Origin: an uncultured Bacteroides sp.
GTDB taxonomy: Bacteria; Bacteroidota; Bacteroidia; Cytophagales; Cyclobacteriaceae
DNA: 64,000 nucleotides
Reading direction: 5' to 3'
Assembly (NCBI GenBank): GCA_902168185.1
Contig: CABHOV010000089.1
Location: 62,001 to 126,000 of the forward strand
The translations under genes were made by a program, and so were the position numbers. Below, in pieces: positions 52,501 to 61,731 of the stretch (its first letter is position 1; the number at the start of each line of letters is the position of its first letter). The notes beneath the pieces are model-generated. The model was given only the letters and a program-made list of their open reading frames with translations. It was not told the DNA's origin and ran no database searches.

Positions 52501-53043
52501 TTAATCCTTATTGATCAACCAGATTTTATTTTGTTTATGACCTTGTGCTTCGAGCTCTACCAGTACGCGCTGGGAGGTTAATGTATTCACCGACTTGCCA
52601 ACGTAATCTGCAGCAATGGGAAGTTCTCGGGTATATTTCCGATCGATAAGAACAAGTAATTCTACTTTTTTAGGACGGCCGAAAGTGATCATCGTATCCA
52701 TCGCGGCACGAATGGTGCGTCCGGTGAAAAGAACATCGTCAACCAGTACAACACTTTTTCCTTCAATAGCGAATTCAATTTTTGTCTCGCTGGCCTTTGC
52801 AGGAATTTCCCGTCTGCGAAAATCATCGCGGTGAAAAGTAGCATCGAGGTATCCGAAGGGGATATCTTTTTTGGTAAGCTTCTCAAGTTTTTTGTGGATG
52901 ATCTCGGCAACGAAAATGCCGCGAGACTGCATGCCGATGATTACGGTTTCTGAAAAATCTCCGTGATTCTCAATTAATTCCTGGCAAAGACGACTAATCG
53001 TTATATCGAGGAGGTCCGTGTCAAGTATTAACTTCTTCTGCAT
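52501..53043 (-). CDS. pyrR: PyrR-type pyrimidine regulator/uracil phosphoribosyltransferase
   Basis: The 180-residue protein has the phosphoribosyltransferase PRPP loop VVLVDDVLFTGRTIRAAMD and the PyrR-type core VIIGMQSRGIFVAEIIHKKL, followed by ADYVGKSVNTLTSQRVLVEL. In Bacilli PyrR binds the pyr mRNA; in other bacteria it may act mainly as a UPRTase. ATG 53043 is used instead of the TTG at 53055. A TATATTTG box lies at 53053-53060, leaving almost no leader, so mRNA-binding attenuation upstream of pyrR is unlikely at this promoter. Confidence 0.92.
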   Translation of the reverse strand: MQKKLILDTDLLDITISRLCQELIENHGDFSETVIIGMQSRGIFVAEIIHKKLEKLTKKDIPFGYLDATFHRDDFRRREIPAKASETKIEFAIEGKSVVLVDDVLFTGRTIRAAMDTMITFGRPKKVELLVLIDRKYTRELPIAADYVGKSVNTLTSQRVLVELEAQGHKQNKIWLINKD

Positions 53044-53052
53044 AATGCTGGG

Positions 53053-53060
53053 CAAATATA
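53053..53060 (-). promoter_or_regulatory. -7 box of the pyrR-pyrB operon
   Basis: TATATTTG on the minus strand is a perfect TAnnTTTG match, 9 bases before the chosen ATG. A TTTG at the -33 spacing is missing. Confidence 0.45.
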
Positions 53061-53155
53061 CGGGTTTAGCGTTTACGTGTTTATGAAGCCTCGTTGAAAA
53101 AATGTGAAGAATGAAAGTTTTTAAAAATGCGAATGCAAAACAGCAGGAGAGCTAT

Positions 53156-54673
53156 TTATTCGTAACTCAATTTGTTGATAAAAAATACCCTGCGTTTACC
53201 CGCCACAGGATTCGTGACCTCCTGTACACCAAAAGCATAGAAATAATCTTTATACCAGTAATCGAGTTTACTCACATCGGTATTTTCTTTTTTAATCACT
53301 TCATTTTCAAGGGTTGTCTTAATCGGCTCCGATGATTTGCCTTCCAGCACCTGGTCGTTTTTAATAATTTTGGTGCGCAGTTCATTATCAAAAAGATAGA
53401 GCAATGCAATCTTATCTTCCTGTACTTCCAGTTTTACAAACTGCTCGAGCGTAAAAGTTTTTACATCGTTTATTTCAAAGCTGTTGTCCCACCGGATGTT
53501 GCCATCATTATCAAAGCCGATCACTACGGCATGGGTATAATAATAGCCATCGAAAATGCGCCCGTTACGGATATAGGCCCCCTGTGAAAATCCCGGACTA
53601 AAAAAGCCGTTGTAGCTGCGACTATCCACAGATGTATACTTCGGATAAAACGCTTCCCCCAGCAACACATATTGATTGTTATACGGTACCAACTCATGTA
53701 CCATGAAGCGGTAATTAAAGCGTGCTCTTTTACCTTTAATCCGCTTTCGTTCTATTCGTGCTTTGATCCGCTGCTCACGTTTGGCTTTCATATACTTGAA
53801 AAAATTCTGCAAGTCAGCAAAGTAGTAGTAGCGCATCCTTTGCAAGCCTGCAGGGTCGACAGTCGCGATAAAGAGGCCACGTGCATATTCTGAATTTCGC
53901 GTTCCGAAAACACCGGCAACCACCTGCATGTTCTCATGTGTTTTTAATGATCGCGCAAAGATCAGATGCTTGTTATCTTCAGACTCTAATGCATAGTTGG
54001 TGATGAGGTCAGCATTCGCATCATAGTTTTTTATCCAGATAGTTTTTTGTCCTTTATACCCGCGGCCGCTGATGAGTACATCGAAGCTTCCATCGGGATA
54101 TGTTTTTATTTGTGTGAGCTCTCCGGATTCATTTAGCAACCCGGGCAGTATGCGTGATTTTTGCGTGCCGAATGAAAAGAATATAACAACCGGTACGCGA
54201 TTATAATATCCACCGATCAATGCGCCATTTTGTGTGATCTGAAATTCAGAAGGAGAAAATGGAATAAAGTTTTTAACCATGTGACGCACAAAGTTTCCGG
54301 ACTCCTGGTCGATCGAAATCAGCTCCAGATCATTTTTGGAGAAATCCATATAGCGGAGCAACAAGTATAACTTTTGTTTTTCCGTCCGCTTGCCAACAAG
54401 TAGAAATTTTTTGTTGATGGCCAGATAGCCATGCCATGATTCATGAAAGGAAGTATCGAGTTTTGCGATCTCGAGTTGGTCATCCGGAAAACCACCCAGA
54501 CGTCTTAATAAGAAAAGACCATATTGATCGGCAGGAATGATTTCAAACTTGGTATCGTTCCTTGAGAATGGAATTTCAAACCGGGCTGATTGTACAACCT
54601 GGCCGCTACTGGCCAGACTCGTAAGAAGAAGGAGATGACTAATGAACCACCACTTTGTTAATATAGAAGACAT
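53156..54673 (-). CDS. Exported paralogue B of a tandem pair (unknown function)
   Basis: A 505-residue protein with a signal peptide (WFISHLLLLTSLASSGQ). Recurring beta-strand patterns suggest a beta-propeller or similar fold (YGLFLLRRLGGFPDDQLEIA, GALIGGYYNRVPVVIFFS). A Lys/Arg-rich helical segment follows (KAKREQRIKARIERKRIKGK), and the C-terminal region shares YWYKDYFYAFGVQEV-type sequence with its neighbour. It is a clear paralogue of the 54639-56276 product, for example QNGALIGGYYNRVPVVI against DSFVFGGYVNNEPAVFL. Its start lies 35 bases inside the end of that gene. No function is recognised. Confidence 0.7.
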   Translation of the reverse strand: MSSILTKWWFISHLLLLTSLASSGQVVQSARFEIPFSRNDTKFEIIPADQYGLFLLRRLGGFPDDQLEIAKLDTSFHESWHGYLAINKKFLLVGKRTEKQKLYLLLRYMDFSKNDLELISIDQESGNFVRHMVKNFIPFSPSEFQITQNGALIGGYYNRVPVVIFFSFGTQKSRILPGLLNESGELTQIKTYPDGSFDVLISGRGYKGQKTIWIKNYDANADLITNYALESEDNKHLIFARSLKTHENMQVVAGVFGTRNSEYARGLFIATVDPAGLQRMRYYYFADLQNFFKYMKAKREQRIKARIERKRIKGKRARFNYRFMVHELVPYNNQYVLLGEAFYPKYTSVDSRSYNGFFSPGFSQGAYIRNGRIFDGYYYTHAVVIGFDNDGNIRWDNSFEINDVKTFTLEQFVKLEVQEDKIALLYLFDNELRTKIIKNDQVLEGKSSEPIKTTLENEVIKKENTDVSKLDYWYKDYFYAFGVQEVTNPVAGKRRVFFINKLSYE

Positions 54674-56276
54674 CGCGCACGCGATCTTCTTTGGTAACAT
54701 TGCGAATGGTTTGATAGCCCCACACATAGAACGTGTTATTATACCATTGTTTTACACCACCTTCATAATCCTTCTCTGATCGGATATCATCAACAGGATC
54801 ATTCGTTTTTATTTTCTCTGTTGCTTCGGCAACGGAATCTTCTGGCAAAACAACAGACTTGATTTTTAGTTCGGATTCTTTTTTATACAACATCGTAAGT
54901 TTCGATCCGGTGATACTGAAGTCCGAGGCTTGCTCAACCGATGCCATTTTCACTTCATCTAATTTAATACTTTGATCCCAGATTACTTTGCCTTTCGCAT
55001 CAAAGGCTACAATAACAGTTTCATTGGTTTTTATTTCATCTGCGCTTTTTGAGTTGTTGCCATACGGCTGATAAGGCCGGTACATTCTGCTCATGCCCGG
55101 ATAATAATAGCCAGGGTAGTATGGATTGAATCCATAGCCTCCATAGGAGTATGGATTGTAATAATATGGACTGCTATAGTATGGATTGAGATTACTTGAT
55201 GGTGAGTAAACTTCTGCCAGCAGCAAGTATCCTTCTTTATACTCTGTTACTTTAAATGGCATAACATAGTTTATGAAGTTTGGGATCTCTCCTCTCTCGG
55301 AAGCAAGTCGCGATTGCTCTTTAATTTTTTCTGCGCGTTTCGGATTCAGGTAATCAACATAGTGCTGGAGTTTACCGAAATCAACACGAAGTATTTTCTG
55401 GTCACCAAACGGATCAACAGGCAGAGCAAAAAAACCAGTGGACTGCTTGGAATTCTTTTCTCCCCACGTGCCGAGTACCATAAGTTCTTCACGTTCCAGC
55501 GTGCTGGTAATACCGGCTTGCAGTGTAATGTTTTCTTCGATCGGAACTTTGTCTTCCAGCAGAAGCTCACCACCCGTTGTATAGGTTCGGAAGATCACAT
55601 CGCGTTCGCCTTTCGAACCACGATCCACCAACACTATATTAAACGTTTGGTTTTGATTAGTACGCAAGTCTACCAACTCAGTGTCTTTTTGAAACAAGCC
55701 CGATACAACTTTGATCAGCCCGCTGGAAAGTTCATACAGAAACACAGCAGGTTCATTGTTTACATATCCACCAAATACAAAACTATCACCGGCTTTGCTG
55801 AAATGTGTAAGCTTGAAATCAAGATCAGGTTTTATCGAATAGCGATTCGTTTCTTCACCCGGAAGTTTTATCTGTATAAGTTCGAAATCATTTTTATTTG
55901 TTTCACCCGTGCGGTATAAAAGGAAAAGCGCTCCGGGTGCCACTTCGTAGCCAATCATTTTATAGCGCTCTTTAATTTCAAGCTCAACTACTTTTTTTTC
56001 CTGGAGTGTAGTGTCCAGTAAAAGTAATTCCCATATCCGGTTGTTGCCTTTATACTTGTCGCGTTCGCGGAACAATGCCAGCCCTTCTTCCTTGAGAGAG
56101 ATGACATGATAGTAATCGTCAGAATTTTTTTGCTCTCGCTCGAACCGATGTGGCTGAAGGGTTTGGCCACACAGATCATTCACAACAAGTAGCATTATAC
56201 TTATCACGAAACATACCGGAATGATGCCGGTGCTGCTATATTTTGAATCCGAAACCTTGCCCTTTGTCATCATCAT
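54639..56276 (-). CDS. Exported paralogue A of a tandem pair (unknown function)
   Basis: A 545-residue protein with an N-terminal hydrophobic segment (IIPVCFVISIMLLVVNDLCG). Recurring beta-strand sequence is followed near residues 365-415 by an insert rich in Tyr, Pro, Gly and Asn (NPYYSSPYYYNPYSYGGYG). Its end, KQWYNNTFYVWGYQTIRNV, aligns with the neighbour's end, supporting tandem duplication. The start overlaps the EVE-domain gene by 4 bases, so the three genes are likely one transcript. No known domain is recognised. Confidence 0.72.
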   Translation of the reverse strand: MMMTKGKVSDSKYSSTGIIPVCFVISIMLLVVNDLCGQTLQPHRFEREQKNSDDYYHVISLKEEGLALFRERDKYKGNNRIWELLLLDTTLQEKKVVELEIKERYKMIGYEVAPGALFLLYRTGETNKNDFELIQIKLPGEETNRYSIKPDLDFKLTHFSKAGDSFVFGGYVNNEPAVFLYELSSGLIKVVSGLFQKDTELVDLRTNQNQTFNIVLVDRGSKGERDVIFRTYTTGGELLLEDKVPIEENITLQAGITSTLEREELMVLGTWGEKNSKQSTGFFALPVDPFGDQKILRVDFGKLQHYVDYLNPKRAEKIKEQSRLASERGEIPNFINYVMPFKVTEYKEGYLLLAEVYSPSSNLNPYYSSPYYYNPYSYGGYGFNPYYPGYYYPGMSRMYRPYQPYGNNSKSADEIKTNETVIVAFDAKGKVIWDQSIKLDEVKMASVEQASDFSITGSKLTMLYKKESELKIKSVVLPEDSVAEATEKIKTNDPVDDIRSEKDYEGGVKQWYNNTFYVWGYQTIRNVTKEDRVRDVFYINKVVVH

Positions 56277-56677
56277 TTTCCCTCGCTTAAGGCTATCACC
56301 ATATCAAACTCTTCTTTCTTTACAGGCTGCACGGAAAGTCTTGATACTCTCACCAGCGCCATATCGGTTAAACGCTTATCGGACTTTATTTGTGCGAGGG
56401 TAACAGGAGTTTTTAATTTTTTGTCAGGTGAAATATCCACCACAGACCATTCGTTGTCGGTAGGATCTGGGTAATGTTCTTTTACAATTTTCGCTATACC
56501 AACGATCGCCTTGCCTTCATTACTATGATAAAAAAAAGCAAGGTCGCCTTTCTTCATCGCCTTCAGATTGTTGCGTGCCTGGTAATTTCGTACACCTTCC
56601 CAAACCGTTTTTTTGTCATGTACCAGATCATCCCATGAGTAGACATCCGGTTCAGATTTCATAAGCCAATAATTCAT
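56273..56677 (-). CDS. EVE domain protein
   Basis: A 134-residue EVE-domain protein starting MNYWLMKSEPDVYSWDDL and containing VWEGVRNYQARNNLKAMKKG and AFFYHSNEGKAIVGIAKI, the PUA-like fold that recognises modified bases. Bacterial family members (thymocyte nuclear protein type) have no firmly assigned substrate. ATG 56677 is preferred to the longer frame. It heads the cluster with the two paralogues downstream, to which no functional link is evident. Confidence 0.9.
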   Translation of the reverse strand: MNYWLMKSEPDVYSWDDLVHDKKTVWEGVRNYQARNNLKAMKKGDLAFFYHSNEGKAIVGIAKIVKEHYPDPTDNEWSVVDISPDKKLKTPVTLAQIKSDKRLTDMALVRVSRLSVQPVKKEEFDMVIALSEGK

Positions 56678-56853
56678 ATCAGTCGTCAAGTTGATTTCTA
56701 AATTTACAAGAAACACGTTAACATCGATTCATAAGCGTTTAATTTTTCTTTCCCCTCCAACCTTTGCCCTATACAACGGTGTCAATGATGATGTAAAAGA
56801 TTAAGATCATTCAATGGCGTTGACTGATCTTATACACTATAACCCTCTCTGCT

Positions 56854-59061
56854 ATGAAAAGATTTTTTCTGTTGTGGTATGGTATTGCCTTGTTTTGTCC
56901 GGTATATGCACAATGGCAGGCAGTACATCCTAAAACACCTTTCCATCAGCTTTTTACAAAAGCGTTCGTATCAGCCGATCATTCGGAATTTTATGCAGTA
57001 GGCAACAGTATCGGTATTTCAAAAGATCAGGGTGCTACATGGCAACGCGAAGTGCAGAATAGCTTGCCGGTACATATCACTACCGACATGCGTTTCCTCG
57101 ATATTTTTTTCTCAAGCGATAATGTTGGTTACTTCCTATACCAGAGTCGTGTGTATAAAACGGTTGACCGCGGCAAAAGCTGGACGAAGGTGCTGGAGGT
57201 AGAACAGTCTCACCCACACTATATGGCAAGTGCTTTTTTCGATGCACTATATTTCACCGATGATGATCACGGATATGTTGTAGGCGAATTCGAGAAAATA
57301 TTCAAAACTAATGATGGCGGTGCCACCTGGCAGACTATACGCAGAACAAACACAACAGCTCCCTATACCAGTTATACAGATGTACAGTTCCTGGATGAGA
57401 ATATAGGTTTCATTTCAGGATATACTGTGGATAATATCAGCATGAACTTTGGGTTTACGGAGTTTGTGATGAAGACTACAGATGGAGGTGCACATTGGCA
57501 AGAGGCCGAGGTTCCTACGGACCTTGAAAATCGTGAGGTAAAAATCCAGTTCATCAACAGCGATATCGGTTTTGCGCATGTTACACGATCTCAATATGGC
57601 GATGATCTTTTTATGACAACCAATGGGGGAAAGTCATGGAATAAAAATTCGTTGGACAGTTTACGCGACATCCGTGCAGTATATTTTGTGGATGAGCGAA
57701 CAGGTTTTATGTATGGCAAAGATTTCAACTATACCATGAAATTATTCCGTACAGAAGATGGGGGAGAGCATTGGCAACGCGTTGCTTTACCAGTGTTTAG
57801 CAGACAGGATGAAAATGTAATTATGGATATCAAGTTTTCAGACGCTAATCACGGTATAGCAGTAGGCTCAGGTGGAAATATAGTGAAGACACACGATGGG
57901 GGAAGAACATGGCAGGTGAGTAATCAAGGATATCCTTTCTTCTATGCTGTTGATTTTGTTGATGATAAAAAAGGATATGCTACATCCGGTAGAGGATTTT
58001 TCAAAACGAATGATGGTGGTAATACCTGGGTATATGCAGATCGTTCCGATTCACTGGTGATTCTGGATATGGATTTTAAAAATGAGAATGATGGCATTTT
58101 TTATGGATTCAAGAATAACTACTTCCACGTAAGTGACGGTGGACAAAAAATTGATTCGATAAAATTGCCAGTATTCTTTATGTCATTGTCTGAAGCGATT
58201 GTTGAAGGCGACTCATTGTTTGTCAGTGGAGCAACGATCGTTCCGGGAGGAAATATACTCTTGAAGTCAGGAGATCGTGGAAAGCACTGGCAGGAACTGC
58301 CGTTGCAGGAGAGCGTTGAATTTATAGTAGACATGAGCCGCGTGAATAATACTTTTTATGTAGGCACAACGCAATCGATCCTTCAGTCTGCGAATGGTAA
58401 AGCATGGGAGCATGTAAATACTTTTTCATTTGGATACCTGGAATGCATGACGTATGTAAATGCACAGGTTGGTTTTGCCAGCGTAAGTTCAAAGGTGATG
58501 CGTACGCATGATGGAGGGAAGACGTGGTACGAGGTTGGTATATTTCCAGCGAATGCAACAATTCAAAAGTTTCTGGTAGCGAATACTAAAGTTGTATTTG
58601 CGTATGGTGCAAAACTGATACAAGGCGCGTACTATGGTGCTATCTGGAAGTCGGTAGACTTCGGGCTGAATTGGACGGAAGAAATATTGCCTATGGTAGT
58701 GGATGAAGCTATAAGTGATATGAGTATAGTGGATAACATAGTGTTTGCTATAGGTGGATATGGGCAAGTATTGCGAACGGAACTTACAGAAGTGATCACA
58801 GGTCTTGAGGAGACAGATAAAGCAGTATTGAAAGTTTTCCCCGTGCCTTCATCGGGTCAGGTAAGTTTTGAACTTCAGCAGGATGAAGTAATGGAGCACG
58901 TACAGGTATTCGATCTGCAGGGTAATGAATTGCCAACATTCATACAACGTGATGAGTCGCTATATCACATTGATCTGGCAACCTATATACCAGGACTCTA
59001 TATTCTTCGCGTAACAACAAACAAAGAATGCTACCGGCAAAAGATCATGAAAGTGAAATGA
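56854..59061 (+). CDS. T9SS-exported BNR/Ycf48-like repeat protein
   Basis: A 735-residue protein with a signal peptide (FFLLWYGIALFCPVYAQ) and many BNR/Ycf48-like repeats. Examples are FKTNDGGATWQTI, MKTTDGGAHWQEA, FRTEDGGEHWQRV, VKTHDGGRTWQVS, FKTNDGGNTWVYA and MRTHDGGKTWYEV, which predict a beta-propeller. The last 75 residues (VFPVPSSGQVSFEL, then YHIDLATYIPGLYILRV) are a type A sorting domain of the type IX secretion system, so the protein is exported to the cell surface or medium. Binding partner unknown. Confidence 0.9.
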   Translation: MKRFFLLWYGIALFCPVYAQWQAVHPKTPFHQLFTKAFVSADHSEFYAVGNSIGISKDQGATWQREVQNSLPVHITTDMRFLDIFFSSDNVGYFLYQSRVYKTVDRGKSWTKVLEVEQSHPHYMASAFFDALYFTDDDHGYVVGEFEKIFKTNDGGATWQTIRRTNTTAPYTSYTDVQFLDENIGFISGYTVDNISMNFGFTEFVMKTTDGGAHWQEAEVPTDLENREVKIQFINSDIGFAHVTRSQYGDDLFMTTNGGKSWNKNSLDSLRDIRAVYFVDERTGFMYGKDFNYTMKLFRTEDGGEHWQRVALPVFSRQDENVIMDIKFSDANHGIAVGSGGNIVKTHDGGRTWQVSNQGYPFFYAVDFVDDKKGYATSGRGFFKTNDGGNTWVYADRSDSLVILDMDFKNENDGIFYGFKNNYFHVSDGGQKIDSIKLPVFFMSLSEAIVEGDSLFVSGATIVPGGNILLKSGDRGKHWQELPLQESVEFIVDMSRVNNTFYVGTTQSILQSANGKAWEHVNTFSFGYLECMTYVNAQVGFASVSSKVMRTHDGGKTWYEVGIFPANATIQKFLVANTKVVFAYGAKLIQGAYYGAIWKSVDFGLNWTEEILPMVVDEAISDMSIVDNIVFAIGGYGQVLRTELTEVITGLEETDKAVLKVFPVPSSGQVSFELQQDEVMEHVQVFDLQGNELPTFIQRDESLYHIDLATYIPGLYILRVTTNKECYRQKIMKVK

Positions 59062-59070
59062 GGAGGTGCG

Positions 59071-59880
59071 CTATGGCAGCAAACCCGACCATGAAGTATA
59101 TTCTGAAGGTATATTCAGCGTTACCTCTTTCTCGAAGATACCAAATACAGAAGCTCCGGAGCCACTCATGCTGGCATATATAGCCCCGTGGTTGTAGAGG
59201 TTTCCTTTTATGGAAGCTATAACCGGGTATTTATGAAATACGGATTCTTCAAAATCATTCTTTAAAGAAGTCTTCCACTCGGGAAGCACTTGTCTTTCCA
59301 ATATGTGTTGTAGATTTGTTTCTGGTTGATGCGGTGATATACCAGCATACGCTTCCGCAGTAGATACGTGCACGTTCGGTTTTATCAGTACCATAAACTT
59401 CCCTCTGAGGGATAGCGGGAACTCCTTCAAAATCTCTCCGCGCCCGGTTCCCATCATAGGTTTATCCTGAATAAAAAAAGCGCAGTCGCTTCCCAGCTTC
59501 GCGGCATAGTTCATCATCGTATCAACCGTAAGGTTTAGCTTGAAGACTATATTTAGTAATCGAATGGTATGTGCTGCATCGGAAGAGCCCCCACCTAAAC
59601 CTGCACCGGTCGGTATAATTTTATGCAGGTGTATATTTACCGGAGCGAGATCAAAATCGTTCTTTAGAAGTTTATAGGCTTTAAGGCAAAGATTATCGTC
59701 TGCATTGCCTGGGATAGCGATGCCGCTGCTGGTAAATGAAAGTGAATCGGAAGGTATAACTTCAAGTATATCGGTCCAGGGAACAGGGTAGAAGCACGTT
59801 TCAAGGTCGTGAAAACCATCGGCTCGTTTTCGGATGATATGAAGGCCGAGGTTTATTTTACAAGGAGGGAAAGATACCAT
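59071..59880 (-). CDS. ispE: 4-diphosphocytidyl-2-C-methyl-D-erythritol kinase
   Basis: IspE phosphorylates CDP-methylerythritol in the MEP isoprenoid pathway. The 269-residue GHMP kinase has CKINLGLHIIRKRADGFHDL, the ATP loop PTGAGLGGGSSDAAHTIRLL and the C-terminal GAIYASMSGSGASVFGIF. It is 66 bases downstream of fabI with a hairpin between them; co-transcription is possible. Confidence 0.94.
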   Translation of the reverse strand: MVSFPPCKINLGLHIIRKRADGFHDLETCFYPVPWTDILEVIPSDSLSFTSSGIAIPGNADDNLCLKAYKLLKNDFDLAPVNIHLHKIIPTGAGLGGGSSDAAHTIRLLNIVFKLNLTVDTMMNYAAKLGSDCAFFIQDKPMMGTGRGEILKEFPLSLRGKFMVLIKPNVHVSTAEAYAGISPHQPETNLQHILERQVLPEWKTSLKNDFEESVFHKYPVIASIKGNLYNHGAIYASMSGSGASVFGIFEKEVTLNIPSEYTSWSGLLP

Positions 59881-59894
59881 GAAGCTGCGTGTTA

Positions 59895-59939
59895 CGGGTT
59901 ATACGCTGCAGACTATATATAGCCTGCAGCACAAACCCG
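59895..59939. repeat. Intergenic hairpin between fabI and ispE
   Basis: CGGGTT (59895-59900) and GCTGCAG (59905-59911) can pair with CTGCAGC (59924-59930) and AACCCG (59934-59939), around an AT-rich loop. No T-tract is adjacent, so this is an mRNA hairpin or attenuating element rather than a clear terminator. Confidence 0.45.
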
Positions 59940-59946
59940 GAGCTTA

Positions 59947-60759
59947 TTATTTTGTAAGACGTTGAATCAGATCTTCAGTGATACCCGTAGAGGAGAATCC
60001 ACCATCGTGCATCAGGTTTTGCATGGTAACCATGCGTGTGAAATCAGAGAACATAGATACAATATAGCTTGCACAATCTTCAGAAGAAGCATTGCCAAGA
60101 GGCGACATCATCTGTGCATAGTCAAAGAATACATCGAAGCCAGATATACCAGCGCCAGCCGTAGTTTTGGTAGGCGATTGTGAAATCGTGTTGACACGAA
60201 CCTTCTTCAGTTTACCAAAGCGGTAGCCATAGCTGCGAGCGATTGATTCGAGAACCGCTTTAGCCTGCGCCATATCAGAGTAATCCGGATACGTGCGTTG
60301 TGCCGCGATATAGGTAAGTGCAAGGATAGATCCCCACTCATTCATGGAGTCAAGTTTCTCTGCAGTCTGTAATACTTTGTGAAAAGAAACACCGGAGATA
60401 TCCAAAGTCTTCAGGAACCATTCATAGTTCATGTCACCATAAGGTCTGCCTTTCCGCACGTTGGGGCTCATACCAATGGAGTGCAAAACGAAGTCAAGCT
60501 TTCCTCCCAAAATTTCTACAGACTTGCTGAAAAGGTTTGTTAAATCTTGTTCGGAAGTGGCATCAGCAGGGATTACTTCAGCGTTGCAAGCTGCTGCCAG
60601 CTCGTTAATTTTACCCATTCGCATAGCAATAGGTGCATTGGTCAAGGTAAATGATCCTCCCTCTTCCTTTACTTTTAACGCTGTTTTCCAGGCGATGGAG
60701 TTCTCGTCTAATGCTCCAAAGATGATACCGCGTTTTCCTTTCAATAAGTTGTTAGCCAT
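59947..60759 (-). CDS. fabI: Enoyl-[acyl-carrier-protein] reductase
   Basis: FabI reduces the enoyl-ACP double bond in fatty acid elongation. The 270-residue protein has LLKGKRGIIFGALDENSIAW (NADH motif), VLHSIGMSPNVRKGR and LTYIAAQRTYPDYSDMAQAK (Y-x6-K catalytic pair). The C-terminal QMMSPLGNASSEDCASYIVS segment is typical of FabI. It is a single-copy housekeeping gene in its local context. Confidence 0.95.
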   Translation of the reverse strand: MANNLLKGKRGIIFGALDENSIAWKTALKVKEEGGSFTLTNAPIAMRMGKINELAAACNAEVIPADATSEQDLTNLFSKSVEILGGKLDFVLHSIGMSPNVRKGRPYGDMNYEWFLKTLDISGVSFHKVLQTAEKLDSMNEWGSILALTYIAAQRTYPDYSDMAQAKAVLESIARSYGYRFGKLKKVRVNTISQSPTKTTAGAGISGFDVFFDYAQMMSPLGNASSEDCASYIVSMFSDFTRMVTMQNLMHDGGFSSTGITEDLIQRLTK

Positions 60760-60963
60760 AGCAGTTTTATAGTTCTAAAATGGTTTGTTAAAACACAATA
60801 TTACAAAATTCTGGTTGTTGCCCGGAAGATCCTTTTTAACCTGTACGTTGTAACGATTATTTTATCTCGTAAACTCCTCGTGATGAAGGCAAAAGGCCTG
60901 CATTATTACTGGACAATTGGCTTAAAAAAACATAACTTTAGTTACACCAAAATATATAAGTCT

Positions 60964-61701
60964 ATGGAAACTAGATCTACTTTTTTCAGTACATGGGATC
61001 AGTATATGTATGCGGGCGCTGGGGTTTGTGTGACCCTGGCAGTATTGATTCTGCTCTATCATGAGCTACGGGTTTTTATAGTGAAAGATTATAAAGACAG
61101 ATACGACTATGTGAATCTGAATGAGATCAGGTACTTCTGGTATTCTGTTATGGCCTTTATTCTTGCCGGAACATTTTTCGCCAACACCATTGCCAGCAGA
61201 GCTATAGAAGCGAATAGCATGCGTTGGTTTTATGTTAGAACATTTATAGTGCTGGGCTTAACAGTCATTGCCTATTTTGTATTCTTCAGCCTTGTAAAAA
61301 TTTATTATCCGAGGTATGTGGAGCGGAGACTTACCAAGCTTCGTGATACACCCCGAATATCACCCTCCGGTAATGTTATGCGGAAGCTTACCCAATCGGA
61401 GGTACAGGAACATCATCTTGAGGTTACCACGAAAATCAATGATGTGCACTCAATTGATTATGATGTTTGGATCGATGATAAAACAGGGTTTAAGAAAATC
61501 GAAAAATACAACGCGTATCAACATGCAGAAGAGTGCTCGGAATGTGGATACTATACTATGAAGATTGATCAGGAGGAAGTAGAGCAACAGCCCACATTGT
61601 CAAACAATGGATTGTTGCTTAAACACTATAAATGTTCGTATTGCGGCCATCGCGAGCAACATGAAGTAGTGATCGCAAGACTTTCAGAAAATGTAGCGTG
61701 A
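60964..61701 (+). CDS. Membrane protein with C-terminal zinc ribbon
   Basis: A 245-residue protein. It has about three transmembrane helices (residues 14-35, 58-78 and 90-112). A cytosolic or exposed tail contains IDYDVWIDDKTGFKKIEKY, followed by two CxxC pairs (ECSECGYY and YKCSYCGHRE) that form a zinc-ribbon-like knuckle. The arrangement is recognised in Bacteroidota hypotheticals but no function is known to me. ATG 60964 (METRSTFFSTW) is preferred; an ATG at 60880 would add 28 residues. It is transcribed alone. Confidence 0.7.
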   Translation: METRSTFFSTWDQYMYAGAGVCVTLAVLILLYHELRVFIVKDYKDRYDYVNLNEIRYFWYSVMAFILAGTFFANTIASRAIEANSMRWFYVRTFIVLGLTVIAYFVFFSLVKIYYPRYVERRLTKLRDTPRISPSGNVMRKLTQSEVQEHHLEVTTKINDVHSIDYDVWIDDKTGFKKIEKYNAYQHAEECSECGYYTMKIDQEEVEQQPTLSNNGLLLKHYKCSYCGHREQHEVVIARLSENVA

Positions 61702-61731
61702 TCGTATATAGTGAAGAGGTGAGCGTTGTCT

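Noticed and set aside
53111-53335. Small plus-strand frame opposite the pyrR/paralogue B junction
   Set aside because: It overlaps the 3' end of paralogue B in antisense and has no recognisable features.
55314-55919. 201-codon plus-strand frame opposite paralogue A
   Set aside because: It lies entirely antisense to a well-supported exported protein gene and has no recognisable domain or signal.
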